Origin: Luteolibacter rhizosphaerae
Lineage (GTDB): Bacteria; Verrucomicrobiota; Verrucomicrobiia; Verrucomicrobiales; Akkermansiaceae
NCBI RefSeq assembly: GCF_025950095.1
Contig: NZ_JAPDDR010000008.1
Span: 186,001-250,000 of the forward strand
Length of the DNA stretch: 64,000 nucleotides
Direction of reading: 5' to 3'
Positions 35,001 to 42,637 of the stretch are shown here, piece by piece (position 1 is the stretch's first letter; each line of letters begins with the position of its first letter). The notes under the pieces were generated by a model. The model worked only from the letters and a program-made list of their open reading frames with translations. It was not told where the DNA came from and did not search any database. The position numbers were made by a program, and so were the translations under genes.

Positions 35001-35361
35001 TCACTTCGAGGTGTATGCCGTGGCTGGCGACTTCACGAATGATGCGGACAGCACGGGCTGGCGGATTATCGGGCATACGGCATCGGGCGGGCTTGGCCTG
35101 GCCGCACAGCCGGTGGTGCCGACCCTGCCGTCCTCGCTGGGTGGCTTCACGATCGGTGCGGGTGGAGCATTCAGCTTCAGCTGGGCCTCGCAGGATGGCG
35201 CGAACTACCACATCCAGTACTCGGCCGACCTGACGACCTGGCACGATCTGAACGAGAACTTCGCGGCGCAGCCGGGAGGCACGACGACCTTCACGGGCAA
35301 CGTGGCGGATCTGACGCAGATCCCGCAGACTTCGAAGGTGTTCTTCCGTCTGGTGGATTGA
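32008..35361 (+). CDS. Large secreted protein with lectin-like domain and three PA14-like modules
   Basis: A 1117-residue exported protein. A signal peptide ends near residue 28 (PVHAG). Residues 30-300 look like a concanavalin/LamG-type lectin domain (HHFDNVTLETF at its end). Three similar PA14-like modules follow, at about 395-600, 605-800 and 820-1020, each with the hallmark SDDGFALRV or ADDGFAFRI and a Y-x-V/L-E-hydrophobic strand. The last 65 residues (YHIQYSADLTTWHDLNE) are a C-terminal beta domain often seen in verrucomicrobial exported proteins, perhaps a sorting module. PA14 modules bind sugars. No enzymatic domain is visible; probably an adhesin or polysaccharide-binding protein. 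A strong terminator follows. Confidence 0.8.
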   Translation: MIYSRFRAVPQTRACMVALAALVVPVHAGTYTNDFSADPFATSVPVNQRLTAFSNQAVGNVNRPGWIATGGVSNSGYLKLTDAVGSIRSTIVFPDFEPGFKVAGFNFGIDCRIGGGGTNPADGFSINFARKDEIYNDTVITTGTPYAGTNNVGHTEADRHEEGTRTGLGIGFDAYFSGGEDVIGISVRVDDQLLLQVPLPNLNRASTDPGYANSLQTGPLIAGTAAERVAALGWGRFEVALNPSNGRLDIWWKGVKVVDQLETSFVPSAGRLVFGARTGGQNQVHHFDNVTLETFPVEVAALTTAKVNHDGFVFQISDYGTNSVVTPARVTYLEIDGAQVTPNSVTKSGGVTTITYVPPTPFPPNYTVPFLINATDQLNREVGSSAVLTTPLLPEEFYLTNEPYLNQWDIREIRGGTVTGTPPYNSALSIAATPPGTPNDYIAPYFNMSDDVDYGGRGFFKRDRAYATGVAGNDDNMVGLGRTKISITEAGDYTFRVHSDDGFALRVNGGSFSKVAGLGLIDGSDSSTIAFLNGTGDSNTRGTINLPVGEYDIDFLWFEGTGGSYAEVSWAKGDHTDDPTGGKWTLVGGESDTPFFPAAPLDLPAPTGGNWSVRNYHGGANVPDLRSAFNMIANPGAATITNAAAPVVNFRDPQNAGYDGIFRNNTPFPMETVVAGADDNQFVTVGRYEFVAPAAGDYSFGVSADDGFAFRILGGAYLINHAGPMNNGSGIDPLDPSAFLNSASSSDVTYGVYRVPAAGTYTVEVVQVEQAGGASLEVAWAPGNFTTRNATSAWRLLGNDTAPGIPVAAPILPNNLFDDLPPAPATYWSTRFYYPGTGIGNLEAAYPVILNPATPKNTGVYQFLNFRNFVPDGQIEGTWVSGLFHATNATAAYQVPAERQYLGATGLVDNVAAIATSRIVIPTAGNYTFGISSDDGFALRVVGAPNGFQRVSGAATIDSAQTNTVYRLTGSNNARAVINLPAGEYDLEFAYYEGGGEAHFEVYAVAGDFTNDADSTGWRIIGHTASGGLGLAAQPVVPTLPSSLGGFTIGAGGAFSFSWASQDGANYHIQYSADLTTWHDLNENFAAQPGGTTTFTGNVADLTQIPQTSKVFFRLVD

Positions 35362-35381
35362 TCCGGCAGCTGATTATCGAG

Positions 35382-35418
35382 TCCCCGATCCGGCGTTTGT
35401 CGGGTCGGGGATTTTTTT
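35382..35418 (+). terminator. Intrinsic terminator of the PA14 protein gene
   Basis: TCCCCGATCCG (35382-35392) pairs with CGGGTCGGGGA (35401-35411) with one G-T pair, followed by seven Ts. Confidence 0.9.
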
Positions 35419-35451
35419 GAGGGGGGAGGGACTTGTCGATCGAGAGCTTGT

Positions 35452-36324
35452 CTATGCCCTGGCGATGACGCGGCGCATGACGAGGACGTGGGCGAGATTC
35501 GCCACGAGGATGGTGCCCATGCCGAGGTAGAAGAAGGGTGTGACCTGCTTATGCTCGTGGAAGAGGAGGGCCGCGGCGAGGATGCCGTAAACGGGCTCGA
35601 AGTTCAGCGCGAGGTTCATGGTGTAGGCGCTGATGTGCCGGAGGAGATGGATGTGGAAGGCGTGGGCGAAGACGGTGCAGACCCATGCGAGGAGGAGGAT
35701 CCAGAGCCAGTCGAGGCCTTGCCAAGCGAGGATCGGTTGGTCGTCGCTGAAGAGGGGCAACAGGGCGAGTGCGGCGGTGCAGGCGCCGACCATCTCCCAT
35801 GCGACCATGGTGAGGGGATCGCCGCCGGTCATGACGAGCTTGCGATTGAGGACCGGGAAGATCGCGGCGAGGAGGGCGCTGAGCATGGCGACCGCGAGGC
35901 CGAGCAAGCGGCCGCGCTCGAAGCCGGCGACGAGGGCAATGCCGACAAGGACCAGGAGGCCAAGGAGAACCTCGAAGGGGCGGACCCGGCGCTTCTCGAT
36001 GAGGGGTTCAGTGAAGGCGGTGAAGAGCGAGACCGTGGCAAGGCCGGCAAGGCAGATCGAGATATTCGCCAGCTTGATGGCGGCGAAGAAGGAGACCCAG
36101 TGCACGCCGACGATGAGGCCGATGCCAACGAGGGTGGCGGCCATGCGCTTGCCGGGCCAGACGGACTTGCGGCGGATCAGGGCGACCCAGAGCGCGGCAC
36201 CGATCGCGGCGAGAGCGGTGCGCCACATGACCAAGCCTGCCGCCGGCAGGGTGATCAGCTTGCCTAGAATCGCGGTGGTGGCGATCAGCAGGACAAGCAG
36301 GTGAAGTTGGACGTAGTGGCGCAA
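35452..36324 (-). CDS. EamA/DMT-family transporter
   Basis: A 290-residue inner-membrane protein with ten predicted membrane segments in two EamA repeats; a Pro-containing helix start (EPLIEKRR, EPVYG) ends each half. The family exports amino acids, metabolites or sugars; the substrate is unknown. No ATG exists in frame upstream, and the only good start is a TTG at 36324 (read as MRHYVQLHLL). It is downstream of lysA but separated by the lysA terminator, so probably expressed on its own. Confidence 0.8.
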   Translation of the reverse strand: MRHYVQLHLLVLLIATTAILGKLITLPAAGLVMWRTALAAIGAALWVALIRRKSVWPGKRMAATLVGIGLIVGVHWVSFFAAIKLANISICLAGLATVSLFTAFTEPLIEKRRVRPFEVLLGLLVLVGIALVAGFERGRLLGLAVAMLSALLAAIFPVLNRKLVMTGGDPLTMVAWEMVGACTAALALLPLFSDDQPILAWQGLDWLWILLLAWVCTVFAHAFHIHLLRHISAYTMNLALNFEPVYGILAAALLFHEHKQVTPFFYLGMGTILVANLAHVLVMRRVIARA

Positions 36325-36413
36325 GCTGGCGAGAGGCTGCTCGCGGGAATGAGGTGCGCCAAGCGCGGAAAAGACGGGGCTTTGGCGGGTGTGCCGTATC
36401 GCCAGTGCGGGGT

Positions 36414-36451
36414 AAAGAATAAGGCCATCCGGCGGAGATCGCCGGATGGCC
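36414..36451 (-). terminator. Intrinsic terminator of lysA
   Basis: A perfect 12-bp stem, GGCCATCCGGCG (36423-36434) with CGCCGGATGGCC (36440-36451), and a five-base loop. On the minus strand it is followed by TTATTCTTT. It ends the long minus-strand run that starts at 43311. Confidence 0.88.
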
Positions 36452-36480
36452 CATGAAATGCGGTTCCGCTCCGGTGCGGA

Positions 36481-37767
36481 TCAGACTTCGCCCGCGATCA
36501 GGTCCTCGAGGGTCTGGCGCTTGCGCACCACCTTCGCGGCGCTTCCATCGACGAGGATCTCGGCGGGGAGCGGGCGGGAGTTGTAGTTCGAGGCCATGGT
36601 GAAGCCGTAGGCACCGGTGCTCATGAGGGCGACCAGTTCTCCGGGCTGGAAGTCGGCGAGCTCGCGGTCCTGGCAGAAGAAGTCGCCGCTTTCGCAGATG
36701 GGGCCGACGACATCGACCTTGCGGCGGGCTTCGCCGGGTTGCTTGAGCGGCTCGATCTCGTGGTGGCCTTCGTAAAGGGCCGGGCGGATGAGGTCGTTCA
36801 TGCCGGCATCGACGACCTTGAAGGTCTTGGCCTTGCCGTGCTTCTCGTAGAGGCAGCGGGTGAGGAGGACGCCGGCATTTCCGACGATGTAGCGGCCGGG
36901 CTCGAGCAGGATCTTGAGGCCGATGTTCTCAAGGCGCGGGACGAGGGCCTCACCGTATTCGGCGATGGTGAGGGGGCGCTTGTCCTCATCCTTGGAAGAC
37001 CACCAAGAGGCGGCTCCGGAAGCTAGGGAATCGTGATAGACGATGCCGATGCCGCCGCCGATGGACCAGAACTCGATGCCGTGGGTATTCTTGAGATGGG
37101 TGGCGAGCGGGGCGACCTTCTCGACCGCCTCGATGAAGGGGGCGATGGAGGTGAGCTGCGAGCCGATGTGCATCTGGAGGCCGCGGAGCTTCACGTGAGC
37201 GAGCTCGCGGGCGGCGCGGGCGTAGAGATCGGTGATCAGGTCGAAGTCGACGCCGAACTTGTTCTCCGACTTGCCGGTGGAGATGTACTTGTGGGTCTTC
37301 GCGTCGACATTCGGATTCACGCGGACGGCGGCGGGGGCGATCACGCCGAGGTCGCTGGCGACTTCATTGAGGTAGCGGAGTTCCTCCTCGCTCTCGACGT
37401 TGAAGGAGTAGATGCCCTGCTTCAGGGCGTATTCGATTTCGGCACGGGTCTTGCCGACCCCGGCGAAGGTGCACTTGCCGGGATCGCCGCCGGCTTGGAT
37501 CACGCGGAAGAGCTCGCCACCGGAGACGATGTCGAAGCCGGCATTCTCGGCGACGAGGAGCTTGAGGACGGAGAGGTTCGAATTCGCCTTCACCGCGTAG
37601 GCCACCTCATGGTCGATTTTGCCGAGGGCGGCATCGAGACGGCGGTAGTGATCGCGGATGGTGTTCGCGGAGTAGACGTAGAGAGGGGTGCCGTGCTCCC
37701 CGGCGAGGGTCTGGAGATCGACATCCTCGCAGTGCAGCGAGCCGTTGCGGTAGGCAAATCCGTGCAT
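36481..37767 (-). CDS. lysA: Diaminopimelate decarboxylase
   Basis: A 428-residue PLP enzyme of the alanine-racemase fold that converts meso-diaminopimelate to lysine. The Schiff-base Lys60 is in YAVKANSN, and the catalytic Cys is in the CESGDFF loop near the C-terminus. ATG at 37767 (MHGFAYRNG); the upstream part of the frame from 37833 is not conserved-looking. It is the last gene of the minus-strand run, 58 bases after gtrA-like, and ends at a perfect terminator. Its place behind envelope glycosylation genes may be chance or may tie diaminopimelate use to wall status. Confidence 0.95.
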   Translation of the reverse strand: MHGFAYRNGSLHCEDVDLQTLAGEHGTPLYVYSANTIRDHYRRLDAALGKIDHEVAYAVKANSNLSVLKLLVAENAGFDIVSGGELFRVIQAGGDPGKCTFAGVGKTRAEIEYALKQGIYSFNVESEEELRYLNEVASDLGVIAPAAVRVNPNVDAKTHKYISTGKSENKFGVDFDLITDLYARAARELAHVKLRGLQMHIGSQLTSIAPFIEAVEKVAPLATHLKNTHGIEFWSIGGGIGIVYHDSLASGAASWWSSKDEDKRPLTIAEYGEALVPRLENIGLKILLEPGRYIVGNAGVLLTRCLYEKHGKAKTFKVVDAGMNDLIRPALYEGHHEIEPLKQPGEARRKVDVVGPICESGDFFCQDRELADFQPGELVALMSTGAYGFTMASNYNSRPLPAEILVDGSAAKVVRKRQTLEDLIAGEV

Positions 37768-37825
37768 GCGGGGCGTGTAAACGCTCGCGGGCCGGGCGGC
37801 AAGGGTGATGCCACGTCTTTCGCAA

Positions 37826-38218
37826 TCAATCACCCGTGGGGGTCTGGGTGGCCGCGAAGGCCCAAGCGCGGGCGGCGAAGAAGGTGATTGCTGCTTGGAC
37901 GAGGAGCACGACTGCGAGGCTGAGGCGGTAGTCTGCCCGGGAATGAGCTATCAGGATCAGGTAGGCGGTCTGATTGAAAGCGAAGCTGGCGCAGGCGAGG
38001 AGGAGCATGCGGGCGTAGCTGCGCGGTGAGCCCTCCCGGCGGAAGGTCCAGATACGGTGGCCGAAGTAGCTGGCCTGGAAGGCGAGGAGGAAGGCGGCGA
38101 TATTTGCCCGAGCGGGCGGGAGTCCGGCGGGGACGAGGACGGCGACAGTCCCGAGATGCACGAGAGTCGCCGCCACCCCGACACAAGCGAAGCGCATGGA
38201 TTGAAGAAGCAGGCTCAC
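37826..38218 (-). CDS. GtrA-family membrane protein
   Basis: A 130-residue protein with four membrane segments, typical of GtrA (PF04138), the presumed flippase for undecaprenyl-phosphate-linked sugars in O-antigen and teichoic-acid glycosylation. The conserved FLLAFQASYFGHRIWTF segment sits at the second/third helix. The start is a GTG at 38218 that overlaps the stop of the GT2 gene (GTGA), so it is translationally coupled to its functional partner. Confidence 0.85.
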   Translation of the reverse strand: MSLLLQSMRFACVGVAATLVHLGTVAVLVPAGLPPARANIAAFLLAFQASYFGHRIWTFRREGSPRSYARMLLLACASFAFNQTAYLILIAHSRADYRLSLAVVLLVQAAITFFAARAWAFAATQTPTGD

Positions 38219-39207
38219 GACTTGTCCTTCTCGCCGGAGAAGCCGTGGCGCTCAGCAATCACGTAGTTCGGGCGGCCTTTCACCTCCGTGAAGATGCGGC
38301 CGACATATTCCCCGAGGATGCCTATGGAGAGGAGTTGCACGCCACCGAGGAAGGTCACGGCGACCGCCAACGAGGCCCAGCCGGGGACGCTGCTGCCGTG
38401 CCGCATGGTGCGGATAATGATGAACCCGGCGTAGCCGAGGGAGCCGCTGGAGACGAGGGCTCCTGCTCCCAGCCAAAGGCGCAGCGGGTAGGCGGAGAAG
38501 GAAGTGAGACCGGTCATGGCCAGGTCAAAGAGGCGGGAAAAGTTGAACTTGGACTTCCCGGCATGGCGTTCGCCGTAAACGAAAGGAACGGCGACGGAGC
38601 GGAAGCCGACCCAGTTGTAGAGCCCCTTCATGAAGCGGCTGCGCTCGGGTAGATCTTTGAGTGCGGTGACCACGCGGCGGTCGAGTAGGCGGAAGTCACC
38701 GGCATCCGCGGGGATATCCACGGAGGACCAGCGGCTGAGCAGGCGATAGAAATTGCGGCTGAGGAAGCGGCGGATCGGAGGGTCGGTATCGCGATTGGTG
38801 CGGAGGCCGTAGACCATGTCGTAGCCCTGTTGCCACTGCCTGATGAATTCGTCGATGGTGGCGAAGGGTTGCTGGAAATCGGCATCGATAATGACGACGA
38901 CCTCGCCCCCCGCCTGGTCGAGGCCGGCGCTGATGGCGGCTTCCTTGCCGAAGTTGCGGGACAGGGAAAGCAGTCGGACAGGTAGACCGCCGGAAGCGGC
39001 GATGACTTCCAGGCCGGTGCTGTCGGAGCTGCCGTCGTCCACAACGATCACGTCGTAGTGTTCGGTGATTCCGGCGAGGTGGGCGCAAAGCCCGTTGAGG
39101 AAGCTTGCGATGCCGTCCGCCTCGTTGAAGGCGGGAACGACGCAGGTGATCGAGGGCCGGACGGTGCCGGTGATCGTGGTGGTGGCGGATTCAGTCGAGG
39201 TCTGCAT
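38215..39207 (-). CDS. GtrB/ArnC-like undecaprenyl-phosphate glycosyltransferase (GT2)
   Basis: A 330-residue membrane GT2 of the DPM1/GtrB/ArnC class, which loads a sugar onto undecaprenyl phosphate. The catalytic domain shows VVDDGSSDST, the metal-binding IIDADFQQP (DxD region) and the downstream NFGKEAAISAG. Two C-terminal membrane segments (about 225-250 and 262-290) are as in GtrB. ATG at 39207, one base after the GT39 stop, and overlapping gtrA-like at the end. It is the donor-lipid maker for the three-gene glycosylation module. Confidence 0.88.
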   Translation of the reverse strand: MQTSTESATTTITGTVRPSITCVVPAFNEADGIASFLNGLCAHLAGITEHYDVIVVDDGSSDSTGLEVIAASGGLPVRLLSLSRNFGKEAAISAGLDQAGGEVVVIIDADFQQPFATIDEFIRQWQQGYDMVYGLRTNRDTDPPIRRFLSRNFYRLLSRWSSVDIPADAGDFRLLDRRVVTALKDLPERSRFMKGLYNWVGFRSVAVPFVYGERHAGKSKFNFSRLFDLAMTGLTSFSAYPLRLWLGAGALVSSGSLGYAGFIIIRTMRHGSSVPGWASLAVAVTFLGGVQLLSIGILGEYVGRIFTEVKGRPNYVIAERHGFSGEKDKS

Positions 39208-39208
39208 C

Positions 39209-40696
39209 TCAGTTGCCGATGGGTAGAGTTTTGGACAGATCGATGCGGCCGAGCTCCGGGGCATCCATGCGTTTCACGTAGAGCGAAGGGCCGTCCGGCC
39301 GGGTGAGCACGGGTTGGAGTCGGCGCTGGATGCGGGGCGGCACCATGGGCATCCAGTAGGAGGGCAAGGCGACGAAGCAGCGGCCCGGGGCCTCGAGCAG
39401 GTTCTCCAGTTCCGTGGCTGAGGCGGTGTGGCGCACGCCGCCCGCGGTGTAGAACTCGGCGGAGTATTTACGAGGTCCGTAGTAGACTAGGATTTCACCG
39501 GGAACGTGCTCCTTCTCGAAGCGGCGCACGAGCTCGCGTTCGGATTGTTTCGGCGAGAGGTTTGGAAGAAAGAGTCCGATGATCAAGGCCCAGGATACGA
39601 GTGACATCGAACCGATCGCGATGGCGGGATGAATGGGTCGGGAGGGGTTCCTGGCGCAGGCAAGGTCCGTGAGCAGCAAGGCGAGTGCGGGAAGAGCCGG
39701 GAGCGGATAAGTGGCGATGATGTTGCGAGCCGGAGTGAAGAAGAGGACCGGCCAGGTGGCCCAGAGGATCCAGTAAATACCGCGGGCATCGTGCTCCAGC
39801 GACCAGCGCTTGAAGGTCTGCCAAGATGCGGGGACGGTGCGGAAAAGAGGGAGGCACCAAGGGAATGAGCCGAGGACAAGGTAGACCCAGATCATACCGG
39901 GATAGACCGGGTGGGCATTGCCGTAGAGATCACCCTGCCAGCCGCGGACGGTGAAGCGCTTCCAATGCTCCCCGATCAGGAAGTATTCGAGGAAGCCGGG
40001 AGTCTTCTGCTCCGCGGCGAGATACCACGGAAGCGAAAGGGCGAGCATCAGCAAGGTGCCGCTGAACCAAGGGAGACGGTGCCATGCTTGACGCCAGCGC
40101 CCGGTGAGGACCGTCCAGCCGAGCATGGGGGGAATCGAGATGACCAGCGCAAGCGGACCTTTGGCTAGCAGGCCGATGGCAAAGCCGACAAAGATGCCGA
40201 GACCCTTGGCGCGCGAGCCGCCGAGCATGGCATCCCGGAAGCATAGCATCGAGAGCGTGGTGCCCAAAAGCAGTGCGGCATCGGTCATCACTGCTGCCGA
40301 GCAGAAGAAGAACAGGGGCATGCCGGTGAGGATCAAAGCTGCGGTCCAGCCGGACTTGCCTCCGAACTCGCGGCGGGCCCTGTCCGCCACCATCGCAAGG
40401 ACAACGAGCGAGCCAAGGAAGATGAAGATGCGGGAGCCGAATTCGTTTGCCCCGAAGAGCTCGATGCCGGCGGCGGACATCCAGATCGAGAGGGGAGGCT
40501 TGGCCCAGAAGGGAATGCCGTAGTCGAACTGAGGGGTAATCCAATCACCGGTCTCCGCCATCTTTCGCGCGATCTCCGCGTAGCGGGATTCGGAGGGATC
40601 GGTATGTGGGGCGAGAATTAGGAGTGCGAAGCGGCTGGCGAGGAGGAAGCCGAGCAGGAGGGGAATCCATGGGCGTTTCGCGGACGGTGAACTCAT
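39209..40696 (-). CDS. ArnT-like GT39 glycosyltransferase
   Basis: A 495-residue polytopic GT-C enzyme with about 11-12 membrane segments. The first periplasmic loop contains DPSESRYAEIARKM, the acidic motif of the PMT/ArnT family that binds the polyprenyl-phosphate sugar and acceptor. A C-terminal soluble portion (about 390-495) follows the helices. ArnT transfers aminoarabinose to lipid A; other members glycosylate proteins or lipids, so the acceptor here is unknown. ATG at 40696. It sits between an EamA gene and the ArnC/GtrB-like gene in the same run. Confidence 0.85.
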   Translation of the reverse strand: MSSPSAKRPWIPLLLGFLLASRFALLILAPHTDPSESRYAEIARKMAETGDWITPQFDYGIPFWAKPPLSIWMSAAGIELFGANEFGSRIFIFLGSLVVLAMVADRARREFGGKSGWTAALILTGMPLFFFCSAAVMTDAALLLGTTLSMLCFRDAMLGGSRAKGLGIFVGFAIGLLAKGPLALVISIPPMLGWTVLTGRWRQAWHRLPWFSGTLLMLALSLPWYLAAEQKTPGFLEYFLIGEHWKRFTVRGWQGDLYGNAHPVYPGMIWVYLVLGSFPWCLPLFRTVPASWQTFKRWSLEHDARGIYWILWATWPVLFFTPARNIIATYPLPALPALALLLTDLACARNPSRPIHPAIAIGSMSLVSWALIIGLFLPNLSPKQSERELVRRFEKEHVPGEILVYYGPRKYSAEFYTAGGVRHTASATELENLLEAPGRCFVALPSYWMPMVPPRIQRRLQPVLTRPDGPSLYVKRMDAPELGRIDLSKTLPIGN

Positions 40697-40757
40697 TCGG
40701 CCGCGATCGTGCACGAGCGATCATGAGAATCCGGTGAGTGAGTAGAAATAGTCGGAG

Positions 40758-41183
40758 TCAGTTCCGGGGCCAAGCGATCACGATGGCACCGGCGACGATG
40801 AGTGTTCCTCCCACCGCGTGCTGCCAAGTGAGTTTCTCTTTTAGAAACAGCGCGGCGAAGAGGATGGCGAAGACCACGCCTAGCTTGTCCACCGGAGCGA
40901 CCTTGGATGCTTCACCAAGTTGGAGGGCCCGGAAGTAACAAAGCCATGACGCGCCCGTGGCGATTCCGGAGAGGATGAGGAAGAGCCAGGTTTGCTTTGA
41001 AAAGCCGGTGATCTCGGCTAGACGGGAGAACCCACATGCTACCGCCCAAGCGAAGAGCAAGACCACGACCGTCCGGACCGCGGTGGCGAGATTGGAATCG
41101 ACGCCGGCGATCCCTGCCTTCGCCAAGACGGCGGTAAGTCCGGCGAAGCAAGCGGAGAGGATGGCCCAGAAGATCCAGTTCAT
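40758..41183 (-). CDS. Short EamA-family transporter (five membrane segments)
   Basis: A 141-residue single-repeat EamA protein, probably a homodimer, with about five hydrophobic segments. APVDKLGVVFAILFAALFLKE is the conserved core of the family, shortened here to APVDKLGVVF for the key part. Two small EamA-like proteins, ArnE/ArnF, flip the aminoarabinose lipid in enterobacteria; the neighbours make a similar role possible but unproven. The ATG at 41183 overlaps the kinase stop (ATGA), so it is coupled to the two-component genes. Confidence 0.8.
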   Translation of the reverse strand: MNWIFWAILSACFAGLTAVLAKAGIAGVDSNLATAVRTVVVLLFAWAVACGFSRLAEITGFSKQTWLFLILSGIATGASWLCYFRALQLGEASKVAPVDKLGVVFAILFAALFLKEKLTWQHAVGGTLIVAGAIVIAWPRN

Positions 41184-42637
41184 GAGGAGCTACGGTTTCG
41201 ACCCGGTCCTTCCTGAAGAGTGAGGGTGAAACAGATCTCACCGTCCAATTGGGTGGCTCTGATCGTGGTGCCCATGGCGCGCGCGGCTTCGAGGCTTAAA
41301 GTCAGGCCGATTCCGAGATGGGAGGTGGCATCATGTCGCGAACTCTCGCGGCGGAAGAGAGGCTCGAAGAGGCGATCCAGATCGTCAGGAGGATCATCGA
41401 CGCTATTGGTGACCGAGATCATGACGGTGCCATTCTCGCGTAGAGAGCGGATCATGATTCGGCCACGATCGCTGGTGTAGGAAACCGCGTTGTCGAAGAG
41501 ATTGTTTAAGATGATCCGGAGCAATGCGGGATCTGCCATGACCGGGAGCGGCTGCGATGTTGGTTCCGTTGTCGGGATTCCCAGAGTCTCGGCGCGCGTG
41601 GCGAAAGGTTGCCAACATTCCCTGAGCAGAGGTGTGGTATCGAATGCTTCCAGCACCGCGGGACTGGCTGGCTGACCGATGCGGGCGAGGGCGGAGAGCC
41701 GCTTCACGAGTTCGCCGAGCTCCATGGCAGACTTCTGGCATGCTGCGAGGTGTGCGGCGTAGGCATCGGCATCGCGCTTCTGGGAAAGTGCGAGATCGGT
41801 GGTCGCACGTAAGCCGGCGATCGGGGTTCGCAGTTCGTGGGCGGCATGCCGGATGAAATCCTTCTCGCGCTGGCGGATAATGGCCACTCGCGAGAGCAAG
41901 AGGTTGAAATTGCTGGCGAGGCCGGTGAGTTCGGCAGGCAGATCCTCGGGAATGGCGAGTGTCTGATCGAGCTGGTGCTCCGCTCGGTCTTGCACCTGAT
42001 CCGAGAGCTGGTGGATCGGCTTGAGCGAGGCCTTGATGGCACGCTCGATGAGCAGATAGCCGAGGCCGAGGGTGAGGATGCTGCCGCCAATCAGGATCCA
42101 GCGAAGCCGTTCGAGAGCGCGGTGCGAAGGTTCGACATCGCGGGCAACCACCAAGGTCTGCGGGAGGGACTTGGGGTCGACCAAAGTGCCTCGCTTCCTC
42201 ATCGCTTCGGCTTCGTCCTCGAGCAGGAAAGGGTAAACGCGCAGTCCGACGGCGCGAGCGTGGTGTCCGTCGGAAAGCACGATGTTCCTGAGCAGCGGGG
42301 CTCCATCCACGCCGGAGAACTTCGGTAGATCCCGCCACTTCAACGCGGGGGAACGGGTGGTCGAGCCATTGCCGTCATTCCAGAATTGGAAGAGTGCTCC
42401 CTCCACGAGGGATTGGTTCGTGCCGAGTCCTTCCTGCCATTCGTAGGTGATCGAGTCGTTTTCCAACTCGACCTGATTCGAGAGTATCGCGGCGGTCTGC
42501 TGGATCGAGTCATCGAGTTCCCCGTAGAGACTTTTTTCCACCAGCAGGTAGATGCTAGCGGAGAGAAGGCAGAGCAGAAGGCTGATCCCGAGGCCGCAGC
42601 GGATCAGAAGCGAGCGACGGATCGAGGGGGCACTCAT
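41180..42637 (-). CDS. Two-component sensor histidine kinase
   Basis: A 485-residue membrane kinase. Membrane segments at about 10-33 and 180-197 bracket a periplasmic sensor of about 145 residues. A HAMP-like linker follows (SLKPIHQLSDQV), then the H-box with phospho-acceptor His267 (IRHAAHELRTPIAG), the N-box NNLFDNAVSYT and the G-box HLGIGLTLSLEAARAMG. ATG at 42637 overlaps the regulator stop, and its own stop overlaps the EamA start. It probably senses an envelope signal and controls the downstream glycosylation genes or other targets. Confidence 0.93.
   Translation of the reverse strand: MSAPSIRRSLLIRCGLGISLLLCLLSASIYLLVEKSLYGELDDSIQQTAAILSNQVELENDSITYEWQEGLGTNQSLVEGALFQFWNDGNGSTTRSPALKWRDLPKFSGVDGAPLLRNIVLSDGHHARAVGLRVYPFLLEDEAEAMRKRGTLVDPKSLPQTLVVARDVEPSHRALERLRWILIGGSILTLGLGYLLIERAIKASLKPIHQLSDQVQDRAEHQLDQTLAIPEDLPAELTGLASNFNLLLSRVAIIRQREKDFIRHAAHELRTPIAGLRATTDLALSQKRDADAYAAHLAACQKSAMELGELVKRLSALARIGQPASPAVLEAFDTTPLLRECWQPFATRAETLGIPTTEPTSQPLPVMADPALLRIILNNLFDNAVSYTSDRGRIMIRSLRENGTVMISVTNSVDDPPDDLDRLFEPLFRRESSRHDATSHLGIGLTLSLEAARAMGTTIRATQLDGEICFTLTLQEGPGRNRSSS

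Noticed and set aside
32155-35244. Long minus-strand frames opposite the PA14 protein
   Set aside because: The plus-strand protein has a signal peptide, clear repeats and a terminator; the reverse frames do not.
34834-35361. A cell-wall sorting (LPXTG) or PEP-CTERM signal at the end of the PA14 protein
   Set aside because: The C-terminus lacks an LPXTG or PEP motif, a hydrophobic span and a basic tail; only a soluble beta domain is seen.
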